60,319 bases of DNA from Candidatus Gastranaerophilales bacterium (GTDB lineage Bacteria; Cyanobacteriota; Vampirovibrionia; Gastranaerophilales; Gastranaerophilaceae): positions 1-60,319 of the forward strand of contig CANPZB010000003.1 of the NCBI GenBank assembly GCA_947588755.1, written 5' to 3'. Numbering within the stretch: the first letter of the stretch is position 1; every line of letters begins with the position of its first letter. The notes under the pieces are model-generated. The model had not been told where the DNA came from and searched no databases. It worked only from the letters and a program-made list of their open reading frames with translations. Below are positions 27,321 through 35,092 of this stretch, piece by piece. Position numbers and translations under genes: made by a program.

Positions 27321-28343
27321 TTAATTTACAATATATTTTTCGTCTTTTTTAATAATATCGGAGCCGCTTAATTTTGAAGGTTTATGTCCGCTAATCAATA
27401 CGTTTGCAACACCGAGAACGGTTGAAGCAAGAGCGGTGAATAATAAAATTTTACCGCAATGTTTAAAGTTTTGTCCTTCTCCTGTGTACAGGCTGATTGC
27501 ACTCTTTTTGAAATTTCGACCTAATGATTTCAAACTGTTCCAAAATTCTTTGCCACGCCAGAATTTTAATGTTGCTACATTAAAATAATTTTCCCACGGC
27601 TTTTGGAATGCAAGTGCAACACCTGTTGCAGCCCATAAATATGAAGATACCGTTTTTGCTATATTAGATTTAATAATTATTTCTTTTATTCTCGGTTTTG
27701 CTTCCTGATCGGAATCATTAAGGTTTTCCCCAAGTCCGAGTTTTTTTGCTATTTTGTCGTAATATCCGTTCCGTTTTTCGCCTTTACTTTCGTCCCCGTA
27801 AAGCAAATCCCATCTGGGAAATTCCACGCTTTCAAAAACTTTGTGGTATTCGATACTGGTGATATCCGTATCATTAATGTTGTCGGGCAATTCATATATT
27901 ACTTTTGCATAAGGCAGTTCGGAATCAACGCCTGTCAACATTTTTACTGGGTAAGTAATAAGATTTTTTGATAATTGTTTAGCTATTCCGTATAACAAGA
28001 CTCCAAGTGCCATTTTTTTGCCCAATGCAGATGCCCTTGAACGGGCAAAAGGTTCGAAATGCTTGTTCGCAAGGTTAAATACTCCCATTAATGTCGCACT
28101 TCCCGTTAAATACGGAACCATTCCCATTGTCAAAAATTCGTAAAAGTTTGCATTTTTGTTTCCTGCAAGACCCTTTGCGGGATAGAGCGTTATGGCATTG
28201 GAAAACTTATCCATTCCTATAAGCATGCGTGTCGGAAAATTATTTTTTAAAAGTGTGTCATGACTGTATTTCAACTGTTTTTCCGACTTCTTTGAGTCTG
28301 CGGAAAACTGTATGTTGTTAATATTTTTTACCGGTAATATCAT
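27321..28343 (-). CDS. Membrane-associated orphan protein, first gene of the GH13 operon
   Basis: This 340-residue orphan has hydrophobic stretches near residues 65-90, 108-125, 230-250 and 300-320 (ILLFTALASTVLGVANVLI). The N-terminus carries NIQFSADSKK. The motifs YPVKMLTGVD and FPRWDLLYGD match positions in the downstream 846-residue protein. The start is set at 28343 because GGAG lies 5 bases upstream; an ATG 15 bases earlier contains that site. No homologue family is known to me. Confidence 0.68.
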   Translation of the reverse strand: MILPVKNINNIQFSADSKKSEKQLKYSHDTLLKNNFPTRMLIGMDKFSNAITLYPAKGLAGNKNANFYEFLTMGMVPYLTGSATLMGVFNLANKHFEPFARSRASALGKKMALGVLLYGIAKQLSKNLITYPVKMLTGVDSELPYAKVIYELPDNINDTDITSIEYHKVFESVEFPRWDLLYGDESKGEKRNGYYDKIAKKLGLGENLNDSDQEAKPRIKEIIIKSNIAKTVSSYLWAATGVALAFQKPWENYFNVATLKFWRGKEFWNSLKSLGRNFKKSAISLYTGEGQNFKHCGKILLFTALASTVLGVANVLISGHKPSKLSGSDIIKKDEKYIVN

Positions 28344-28439
28344 TTTTACTCCATACACACTGCTGTCAGATTAATAACTCCTGAATATTTTTTTTTGTTA
28401 CTAAAATTAACCTCTTTTTACAAATTTTTACATTTATTT

Positions 28440-29282
28440 TTACCCGTAAATGCCGAAAAATACGGACGTTATGAGTCCCGTCAAAATACAATAATAAGCA
28501 AAAATCGATAATGAAAACTTAGATATAAATTTCATAAAATATTTTATGCATATATAGCCCGTGACAGCCGAAACTAAAGTTCCCGCAAGGATGGCATTCC
28601 AGTTGTAGTTTAAAGCTTCCGAAATATCAATTTTTACAAGCGGAAACACCATTGAAGCTCCTAAAATTATCGGAATGCTTAACAAAAACGAATATCTTGC
28701 CGCACTGACTCTGTCCATTCCGTTAAATAAACCTGCCGCTATTGTCCAGCCCGACCTCGAAAATCCCGGCAGAGCTGCCAAACCTTGTGCAAGACCGATT
28801 ATTATTGAGGATTTTAAAGTTACGTCTTGTTTAACTTCCGTTTTTTTCGATTTGTATTCACTGTACAACAGCACAAAACCCGTAATGATTAATAATATTC
28901 CCACAACGGACGGCATATAGACAAGTTTTTCGGCGATTTCGTTAATTCCCAGAGCCAGAAAAACCGTTACAAATGTACCTGTGATGATATAAAGTCCCAA
29001 TTTCGCATCCTGCTCTGACCAATCTTTAGTTTTAACAGCCTGAAACATTGCTTTCAAGATTTTCATAATGTCTTTTCTGAAAAAGATAATTACAGCAATA
29101 AGAGTTCCCAGATGAACCATTATATCGAAAAATATTTCTTCGTTTGATTGCTGAACTATTTCTATTCCTTTGAATATTTTGTAAAAATTTGATGTAAAGA
29201 CTAAGTGTGCCGAACTTGAAACAGGTAAAAATTCACTTAGTCCCTGAACTATTCCCATTAATATTGCCTGTATAAAATTCAC
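28440..29282 (-). CDS. uppP: Undecaprenyl-diphosphatase (UppP/BacA)
   Basis: The 280-residue polytopic membrane protein has both inverted-repeat catalytic segments: QGLSEFLPVSSSAHL near the N-terminus and PGFSRSGWT near residue 175. It removes a phosphate from undecaprenyl diphosphate so the carrier lipid can be reused for peptidoglycan and O-antigen. It is co-oriented with queD, kdsC and kdsD, 27 bases from queD. Confidence 0.96.
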   Translation of the reverse strand: MNFIQAILMGIVQGLSEFLPVSSSAHLVFTSNFYKIFKGIEIVQQSNEEIFFDIMVHLGTLIAVIIFFRKDIMKILKAMFQAVKTKDWSEQDAKLGLYIITGTFVTVFLALGINEIAEKLVYMPSVVGILLIITGFVLLYSEYKSKKTEVKQDVTLKSSIIIGLAQGLAALPGFSRSGWTIAAGLFNGMDRVSAARYSFLLSIPIILGASMVFPLVKIDISEALNYNWNAILAGTLVSAVTGYICIKYFMKFISKFSLSIFAYYCILTGLITSVFFGIYG

Positions 29283-29309
29283 TTTTTAATTTCCCTTCCA
29301 AGATTTTGT

Positions 29310-29672
29310 CTAAAATTCTTCATAATAAGAGGCACAGGAAGTTTGTGTTTCCCACACCGAAATTTTACTGAGTTGAACGACATTTTCTTTCAATTTTGTG
29401 TAAATAAAATATGCAATCATTTCACTTGAAGGGCTTTCACCGTTAAATTCAGGAAGCTGATTAATATCTTTATGGTCAAGTAAATCGAGTACTTTGTTCA
29501 ATTCACGTTTAAGTACTTTATAATCAATTAAAATATTACTTTTATCCAAAGTATTTCCTTTTACGTATGCTTCGACCATCCAGTTATGACCGTGTTGATT
29601 TTCACATTCGCCCTCATAATTTAATAAGTGATGTGCTGCTGAAAAAAATGCATGTGCTTTAATTTCGTACAT
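29310..29672 (-). CDS. queD: 6-carboxytetrahydropterin synthase family protein
   Basis: The 120-residue protein has zinc ligands H14, H27 and H29 (FSAAHH, QHGHNW) and the catalytic Cys23 with C-x3-H-x-H spacing, plus DHKDIN and WET. QueD makes the queuosine precursor 6-carboxytetrahydropterin from dihydroneopterin triphosphate. No other queuosine gene is present in the window. AAAGGGAT precedes the ATG. Confidence 0.92.
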   Translation of the reverse strand: MYEIKAHAFFSAAHHLLNYEGECENQHGHNWMVEAYVKGNTLDKSNILIDYKVLKRELNKVLDLLDHKDINQLPEFNGESPSSEMIAYFIYTKLKENVVQLSKISVWETQTSCASYYEEF

Positions 29673-29702
29673 AAATATCCCTTTCTCGCGATTAATTAAT
29701 GA

Positions 29703-30188
29703 TTATCTGTTTTTCAGGATAAAATCGCATAATTCTCTGACTGCCCCTTTGCCTCCGCCTTTTTGCGTAATAAAATTGGCTATTGCTTTAACTTCATCCG
29801 CCGCATCACAAGGACAAGCCGATATCGCTGATTTATCCAGTATACAAATATCGGGTATATCATCTCCCATATAAGATACTTCCTCAAATGTAAGGTTGTA
29901 TTTTTTCATTATTTTTTCAAGTGCTTCAATTTTGTTTTTCTGTCCCTGATAAAGTTCTTTAATCTTTAAAACTTTTGCTCTGTGGGTAATTGTTCCGTTA
30001 TTTCTTGCCGTAATAATTGCGGTAATTATTCCCGCGTTGTTAAGATTAACTATCCCCTGTCCGTCTTTTGCGTTGAATGTTTTGTATTCTCTGCCTTTTT
30101 CGTCGAATGTAAGACTGCCGTCAGTCATTACTCCGTCAATATCAAATGCCGCAAGTTTTATTTTGGATGCTTTTTCCTTTAATTCCAT
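29703..30188 (-). CDS. kdsC: 3-deoxy-D-manno-octulosonate 8-phosphate phosphatase
   Basis: The 161-residue capless HAD phosphatase has D16-x-D18 in FDIDGVMTDG, ITARN and the metal site GDDIPD. KdsC dephosphorylates KDO-8-P on the way to the inner core of LPS. Its ATG overlaps the stop of kdsD by one base (TAATG). Pairing with kdsD makes KDO the clear assignment over other small HAD enzymes. Confidence 0.94.
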   Translation of the reverse strand: MELKEKASKIKLAAFDIDGVMTDGSLTFDEKGREYKTFNAKDGQGIVNLNNAGIITAIITARNNGTITHRAKVLKIKELYQGQKNKIEALEKIMKKYNLTFEEVSYMGDDIPDICILDKSAISACPCDAADEVKAIANFITQKGGGKGAVRELCDFILKNR

Positions 30189-31168
30189 TATGCAACTCCC
30201 GCTTTCAATAAATCATGTATATGTATAACCCCGATAGGATGTCCCGCTTCATCAACAACCGCAAGTGCGGTAATGGAATATTTTTCCATAAGGTGTAAAG
30301 CACTTGCACCGTAATCGCGTTTATTTATGTTTTTGGGATTACGTGTCATTACATCCTGTGCGGTCAAAGGACGAATGTTTTGGTATTTGATAAGAGTTCT
30401 TCTTATATCTCCGTCTGTAATTACGCCTGTTAACAAGCCTTCTTTATTTGTTATCATTGCCATACCAAGTTTTTTCTCCGATATAAGTTCTATAACATCC
30501 GAAAAGCTTTCATTTTCATAGGCTAACGGAAGATTTTCTTTCAACATAAGGTCTTCCACCTTGTATAAAAATCCTTTTCCCAATGCTCCCGACGGGTGAA
30601 AAATAAGAAAATCTTCTTCGGAAAATCCGCGTTTTTCCAAAAGGCATACGGCAAGAGCATCACCCATTGCCAAGGTTGCGGTTGTACTTGCCGTCGGTGC
30701 TTTATTCAGAGGACATGCTTCTTTTTCCACTGAAATATCCAGAACAATATCACTTGAGTGGGCGAGTGTGGAATCGATTTTTCCCGTCATTGCAATCATT
30801 TTAACGCCAAATCTTTTAATCAGGGGCAAAAGGTTCATTAATTCCTGCGTTTCTCCGCTATTGGAAATCGCTATGATTACATCATTTTTTGTAATTATTC
30901 CCGAATCGCCATGAGTACTTTCCGCAGGATGTAAAAAGTATGACGGAGTTCCTGTTGAAGAAAGAGTTGCGGCTATTTTTCTGCCGATGTGTCCCGACTT
31001 ACCCATTCCCGTTATAATTACTCTGCCTTTGCAGTCATAAAGAATTTCCACAGCCTTGTCAAAACTTTCATTTATGCTGTTTTTAAGCCTTAATATAGAG
31101 TTTGCTTCAATATCAAGTACTTCTTTTGCCAGTTCGTTTATTCTTGAGTTCATTGTCGATAATTCCAT
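30188..31168 (-). CDS. kdsD: Arabinose-5-phosphate isomerase
   Basis: The 326-residue protein has an N-terminal SIS domain (GMGKSGHIGRK, STHGDSG, AISNSGET) and two C-terminal CBS domains (about 205-325), the full KdsD/KpsF layout. It converts ribulose-5-phosphate to arabinose-5-phosphate, the first precursor of KDO. AAGGGG lies before the ATG. It is translationally coupled to kdsC. Confidence 0.95.
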   Translation of the reverse strand: MELSTMNSRINELAKEVLDIEANSILRLKNSINESFDKAVEILYDCKGRVIITGMGKSGHIGRKIAATLSSTGTPSYFLHPAESTHGDSGIITKNDVIIAISNSGETQELMNLLPLIKRFGVKMIAMTGKIDSTLAHSSDIVLDISVEKEACPLNKAPTASTTATLAMGDALAVCLLEKRGFSEEDFLIFHPSGALGKGFLYKVEDLMLKENLPLAYENESFSDVIELISEKKLGMAMITNKEGLLTGVITDGDIRRTLIKYQNIRPLTAQDVMTRNPKNINKRDYGASALHLMEKYSITALAVVDEAGHPIGVIHIHDLLKAGVA

Positions 31169-31292
31169 TTGTTTCTGTCCCCTTCAATATTTTGATTATA
31201 TAATAAATATCATATAAAAGTATTAAAAATATGACAACTTATTTAATTTTTGTAATTTTTATCCGAAAGTTTCCTTATGGTAAGGAGATATT

Positions 31293-31568
31293 ATGCTTAA
31301 TGTTTTGCCGGATAAAAACTGTTTTATGGTAAACGAATTGTCCGATATCACTGAAGAATTTAAGAATTTTATTAAAGTTTCTCACAGCGATGAAATTACT
31401 CTTGACCTTTCGGCTTTGAATATTATTGAGTCATTGAAGGTACTGGTTTTGTCATCCGCATATTATTTCCAAAAATATCCTCAGGGAAAAATTAAGTGTA
31501 AAACATATTCAAAAAATATGGATAATGTGGCTTCCGGTCTTATTACCGGTAATATTGAGTTTATATAA
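31293..31568 (+). CDS. Small orphan, possibly STAS-like
   Basis: This 91-residue protein has a clear ribosome site (AAGGAG) and a fold pattern of beta-alpha units: EITLDLSALNIIESLKVLVLSSAYYFQKYP, then KIKCKTYS. This arrangement resembles STAS/anti-sigma-antagonist domains but lacks a convincing phosphorylatable serine motif. It is divergent from kdsD and ends 57 bases before rsgA. Confidence 0.55.
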   Translation: MLNVLPDKNCFMVNELSDITEEFKNFIKVSHSDEITLDLSALNIIESLKVLVLSSAYYFQKYPQGKIKCKTYSKNMDNVASGLITGNIEFI

Positions 31569-31625
31569 CAAAAATAAATATATGAATTGTAAATTTGCAA
31601 ATTTAATTGTAAAATAATTCTTGCA

Positions 31626-32621
31626 ATGACTGAAGGACAAATTTACAAAATTCATTCTGATTTTTACTATGTGGATGACGGTGTATCGACTTATGAATGC
31701 AAAATCAGGGAAGTTTTAAAAAAACAACGTGAAAAAATTTTTGCGGGAGATTTTGTACAATTTGAAAACGGTGTTATTTGCAATATTCTTCCGCGTAAAA
31801 CCCTTATTAAACGTCCTGCCGTTGCAAATATTGACCAAATTATTATAGTTTCGGCATTGAAAGAACCCGATTTGGATTTTTATCAGTTGAACAGATATAT
31901 TGCTCTTGCCGAATATTATAATATACCTGCCGTTCTGTGTTTTAACAAAGACGATTTGGCTTGGGACAGAAAAATGAGTTATAAAATCAAGGAAATATAC
32001 GGTTCTTTGGGATATAAAATTCTTTATACGTCCGCCAAGCTAAAAATATGCATAGGTTATTTTGAAAAAATATTGGAGGGTAAAACTTCGGTTCTTTGCG
32101 GCGGTTCAGGTGTAGGTAAATCAAGTCTTATTAATGCCATAAATCCAAATTTACATTTGAGAACACAGGAAGTAAGTGAAAAAACTGGGCGTGGTATTCA
32201 TACAACAAGGCATTGCGAAATTATAAAAATTAACAAAACCACAAAAATTATTGATACTCCGGGGTTTAGCAATGTAAAATTTGATTTTCTTCTTCCAGCA
32301 CAAGTCGGAAAATTATTCCCCGATATTTATGAATACGCTAAAGATTGCAAGTTTTCGGACTGTCTGCATGTTAAAAAATACGGTTGTAATGTACTTCAAA
32401 ATATTGATAAAATTGAGCCGTCAAGATATGAAAGTTACATCATGTTTTTGAATGAAGCGAAAGAGTACGAAAAACAAATAAAAACAAGCGGTAAAAAAGA
32501 AGAAGAAAGTAAAAAAAATGTTTACAATAAACAAATCGCCAAAATAAGCGAAAAAAAACGCATAAGTGCAAGAAACACTCTTAAACAAAAAATAAATAAA
32601 AATTCGGATTATCAGTTATAA
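31626..32621 (+). CDS. rsgA: Ribosome small-subunit biogenesis GTPase RsgA
   Basis: The 331-residue protein has the circularly permuted GTPase order: G4 NKDD (107-110), G5 TSAK (135-138), G1 GGSGVGKSS (159-167) and G3 DTPG (210-213). An N-terminal OB fold precedes it. The zinc knuckle C241, C246, H248, C254 follows. It checks late 30S maturation. The C-terminal 50 residues are an unusually long Lys-rich extension. No ribosome site is visible. Confidence 0.95.
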   Translation: MTEGQIYKIHSDFYYVDDGVSTYECKIREVLKKQREKIFAGDFVQFENGVICNILPRKTLIKRPAVANIDQIIIVSALKEPDLDFYQLNRYIALAEYYNIPAVLCFNKDDLAWDRKMSYKIKEIYGSLGYKILYTSAKLKICIGYFEKILEGKTSVLCGGSGVGKSSLINAINPNLHLRTQEVSEKTGRGIHTTRHCEIIKINKTTKIIDTPGFSNVKFDFLLPAQVGKLFPDIYEYAKDCKFSDCLHVKKYGCNVLQNIDKIEPSRYESYIMFLNEAKEYEKQIKTSGKKEEESKKNVYNKQIAKISEKKRISARNTLKQKINKNSDYQL

Positions 32622-32637
32622 AAAAAAGGAAAACATA

Positions 32638-33513
32638 ATGGAAAAGTACATAGAATTAATAAATGAAAAGCTGGATGAATATATTTCAATAAATTATCCT
32701 CAAAAGATATTTAAGTCCATGAAGTATACAGTGCTTTTACCCGGCAAACGTCTGCGTCCGATAATGTGTCTTGAGACTTGCAGATTAATTTCGGGTTCGT
32801 ATGAAGAAGCAGTTCCCGCGGCATGTGCGATAGAAATGCTTCATGCACAAACACTTATCCATGATGATTTACCCTGTATGGATAATGACAACTACCGCAG
32901 GGGCAAGTTAACCAATCACATGGTATTTGGTGAAGCGATAGCTGTATTGGCGGGAGATGCATTACTTACTTTTGCTCCCGAAATTATTGTTAAACATTCG
33001 CATATCTCCTCTGATAAACTCGTCAGGGTTTTGTCGGAATATTTTCATGCCGCAGGTGCAAACGGGGTTATTGCGGGGCAGGTTGCCGATATTGAGAGCG
33101 AAAAATTAAATGTTGAATACAATGAAGATGACGAACAGTTATCTCAAATTTTGAATTTTATACAAATTCATAAAACGGCTGATTTGTTTAAACTTGCAAT
33201 AAGAACAGGTGCGATAATCGGCGGGGCTTCGGATGAAATTATTGAAAGTCTCAGCGAATTTGCACAAAATCTCGGTATTGCTTTCCAAATAGCCGATGAT
33301 ATTTTGGACGAAACTGCTACATTTGAAGAAATAGGGAAAACGGCAGGTAAAGACAAAAATGCGGGAAAACTGACTTATACATCACTTTACGGTTTGGAAA
33401 AAGCCAAAAAAGATTTGAACATATTGCTTGATAAATGCTTGCAAATACTTGAAAACAATAAATTTAATTCCGAAATATTTAATCAAATTATTGAAAAAAT
33501 CAGAATTAAATAA
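32638..33513 (+). CDS. ispA: Polyprenyl (farnesyl/geranylgeranyl) diphosphate synthase
   Basis: The 291-residue all-helical prenyltransferase has the first Asp-rich motif DDLPCMD (76-82), with the two-residue insert typical of bacterial FPP synthases, and the second motif DDILD (220-224). It condenses IPP with allylic diphosphates from the MEP pathway (ispG and ispH are also in this window). Chain length cannot be settled from motifs. It lies 16 bases after rsgA, with AAAGGAAA before the ATG. Confidence 0.92.
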   Translation: MEKYIELINEKLDEYISINYPQKIFKSMKYTVLLPGKRLRPIMCLETCRLISGSYEEAVPAACAIEMLHAQTLIHDDLPCMDNDNYRRGKLTNHMVFGEAIAVLAGDALLTFAPEIIVKHSHISSDKLVRVLSEYFHAAGANGVIAGQVADIESEKLNVEYNEDDEQLSQILNFIQIHKTADLFKLAIRTGAIIGGASDEIIESLSEFAQNLGIAFQIADDILDETATFEEIGKTAGKDKNAGKLTYTSLYGLEKAKKDLNILLDKCLQILENNKFNSEIFNQIIEKIRIK

Positions 33514-33539
33514 AAATCTGTGACCAAAATATAATTATC

Positions 33540-33567
33540 TTGACAAAACTTAAAAAAGGGTTATAAT
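33540..33567 (+). promoter_or_regulatory. Consensus sigma70 promoter upstream of the G10 ORF and prepilin gene
   Basis: TTGACA at 33540-33545 and TATAAT at 33562-33567 match consensus at all twelve positions with a 16-base spacer. The next start codon is 33607, preceded by AGGGGG. Confidence 0.85.
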
Positions 33568-33606
33568 TAACTCATACATGGGAATAATAGAATAGGGGGT
33601 CATTAA

Positions 33607-34007
33607 ATGGCAGACACAGAGATTAAAAACGGACAAATGGGGGGGGGGTAAACCGCTCATGCCAAAGGTTTTGGCGATTTTTTGATTTTTTATTAAGCCC
33701 CGAAAGATTGGATTTTAATCATGGATTTTTTGTGTTTTTGAATGCGTTAAGACACAAAAATTCTGTCATGCAGAACAACCATGTCATGTTGAACCCCACT
33801 CATGTCATGCTGAACTCGTTTCAGCATCTTATTTCGTGGCATTGGTTCAGTATCTTAATTGTACGAAAAACCCTGAACACCCCATGTCATCCTGAACTTT
33901 CCACATGTCATGGTGACCCCTTTCCATGTCATCCTGAACTTGTTTCAGGATCTTACATATACAACATTCGTACAAAAAAATCCCGAAACACGTTCGTGAT
34001 GATATGA
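33607..34007 (+). CDS. Short ORF broken by a G10 tract (apparently OFF)
   Basis: ATG 33607 follows a strong ribosome site (AGGGGG) and a consensus promoter. As written it encodes MADTEIKNGQMGGG and stops at 33649-33651, right after the G10 run (33639-33648). With 11 G (or 8), the frame stays open to 34007, giving 133 residues. That product includes FWRFFDF, then HKNSVM and translated REP units (HVMLNSFQHL, CHPELVSGS). The ORF at 48447 has the same layout, sharing HKNSVM and LISWHWFSI. It ends 56 bases before the prepilin-like gene, in the same direction. Whether the peptide matters or only its translation does is unknown. Confidence 0.4.
33639..33648 (+). repeat. G10 homopolymer at the start of a short ORF
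   Basis: Ten G follow AT of an in-frame ATG. Ten leaves a stop directly after the run; eleven opens the frame to 34007. Confidence 0.9.
33766..33957. repeat. REP-like palindromic repeat cluster upstream of the prepilin gene
   Basis: Full palindromes at 33801-33830 (GCTGAAC and TTCAGC arms) and 33925-33955 (CCTGAAC and TTCAGG arms) are mixed with half units at irregular spacing. Similar units occur at 18013-18097, 47696-47773, 47897-48262 and 60287-60319. Confidence 0.88.
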
Positions 34008-34063
34008 AGGTATTTGAATAACAATAAAGAAGTAATAAATAAAAAAAAAGAAAGGACTAAAAA

Positions 34064-34969
34064 ATGAAAGAAGAAATTAAAAACGCAACAATTTTAGAAA
34101 AAACCGTGAGACGTGAAAATGGTAAGATCCTGAAACCGTCTTGGATTTGCTCCACGCTCACAGAGTTTCGCATTTGTGGCTCTGCCACAGTATGCTCAAT
34201 CTGCTCGCTATCCGGACTCGTTTACACTCCGTCCGTCCGCAAATCCGCAGTTCAGGATGACATGTTTGTTCAGGATGACAAATTTGGTTTTACCCTTGCC
34301 GAGGTCTTAATCACCCTTGGAATAATCGGCGTTGTTGCAGCAATGACCATGCCGACACTTATTGCAAAAATTCAAAACAACATACTGAAAAACCAATTTA
34401 AAAGAACATATTCCGTCATTACAAATGCCTTTGCAAGAGTAGAATTAGATTTAGGATATAAACCGGAATGTTATTATGATATGAACGGAAATAACGGCAG
34501 CTTGTCAGAGTGTAATGTGTTATTAAATCAGCTTGAAAAAGAATTAAAAGTGGCTAAAGTTTGTGAAAACAATGCATTAAAAAACGGGTGTCTGCCTAAA
34601 TCTTCTTATTTGGGGTATGAAAATGTTATGAAAAATAATAATCCCGATATGTCTGATGATGATTTGAATAAACTCCCGCAAATGATAGGTTGTGGCTTTA
34701 AAAAAAATAGTATGGAAAATTTCTATCGCAGTGTAGTTTTGAATGACGGAACTATTATAGTATATCATAATAATTGGCCAAAATTATTTGCTGTAGATAT
34801 AAACGGACAGAAAAAACCTAATAAGTGGGGCTATGATCTTTATGTATTTGATGTTGTTTCGGATGTTAAATCTCCGTTAATTTTGCAAGGTGTCAATGCA
34901 GGCGGATGTATGCCGGTAGAAAAGGGTGGTATGGCAACTTATGATTTCATAAGATATGTGTATAAATAA
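34064..34969 (+). CDS. Prepilin-like protein with a 75-residue leader
   Basis: The 301-residue protein has the class III signal KFG-FTLAEVLITLG, with cleavage predicted after G75, then IIGVVAAMTMPTL and a pseudopilin-like domain. Three of the four prepilins here share its motif DINGQKKPNKWGYDLYVF. The leader starts MKEEIKNATILEKTVRRENGK like the 18156 gene, continues with a segment of a different repeat family (CSTLTEFRICGSATV region, 34132-34250) and ends in REP units (VQDDMFVQDD). GAAAGGA precedes the first ATG. It lies downstream of a promoter and a G10-broken ORF in line, so its expression may depend on that tract. Confidence 0.85.
   Translation: MKEEIKNATILEKTVRRENGKILKPSWICSTLTEFRICGSATVCSICSLSGLVYTPSVRKSAVQDDMFVQDDKFGFTLAEVLITLGIIGVVAAMTMPTLIAKIQNNILKNQFKRTYSVITNAFARVELDLGYKPECYYDMNGNNGSLSECNVLLNQLEKELKVAKVCENNALKNGCLPKSSYLGYENVMKNNNPDMSDDDLNKLPQMIGCGFKKNSMENFYRSVVLNDGTIIVYHNNWPKLFAVDINGQKKPNKWGYDLYVFDVVSDVKSPLILQGVNAGGCMPVEKGGMATYDFIRYVYK
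34132..34250. repeat. Third repeat family inside a prepilin leader
   Basis: CGTCTTGGATTTGCTCC (34138 region) recurs at about 47980. The part at 34200-34250 (GCTCGC..GGA..ACTCG..CTCCGT..GCAAATCCGC) resembles 47514-47567. The latter lies on the non-coding strand of its prepilin gene, so the unit is inserted in opposite orientations in the two genes. Confidence 0.6.
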
Positions 34970-35092
34970 TTTGTAATACAAAATTTTATGTTTGCGGTAT
35001 AATTATAATGAACAAAAGAAGTGTATAACATATATGCGTCAGAAAAACGCAAAATTCGCAGAAAGTTCGCTGCGGATTAGAAAGGAATCAGT

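Noticed and set aside
33708-34007. Stand-alone ORF beginning at TTG 33708
   Set aside because: It has no ribosome site and is mostly translated REP sequence; it makes sense only as the continuation of the 33607 ORF after a tract shift.
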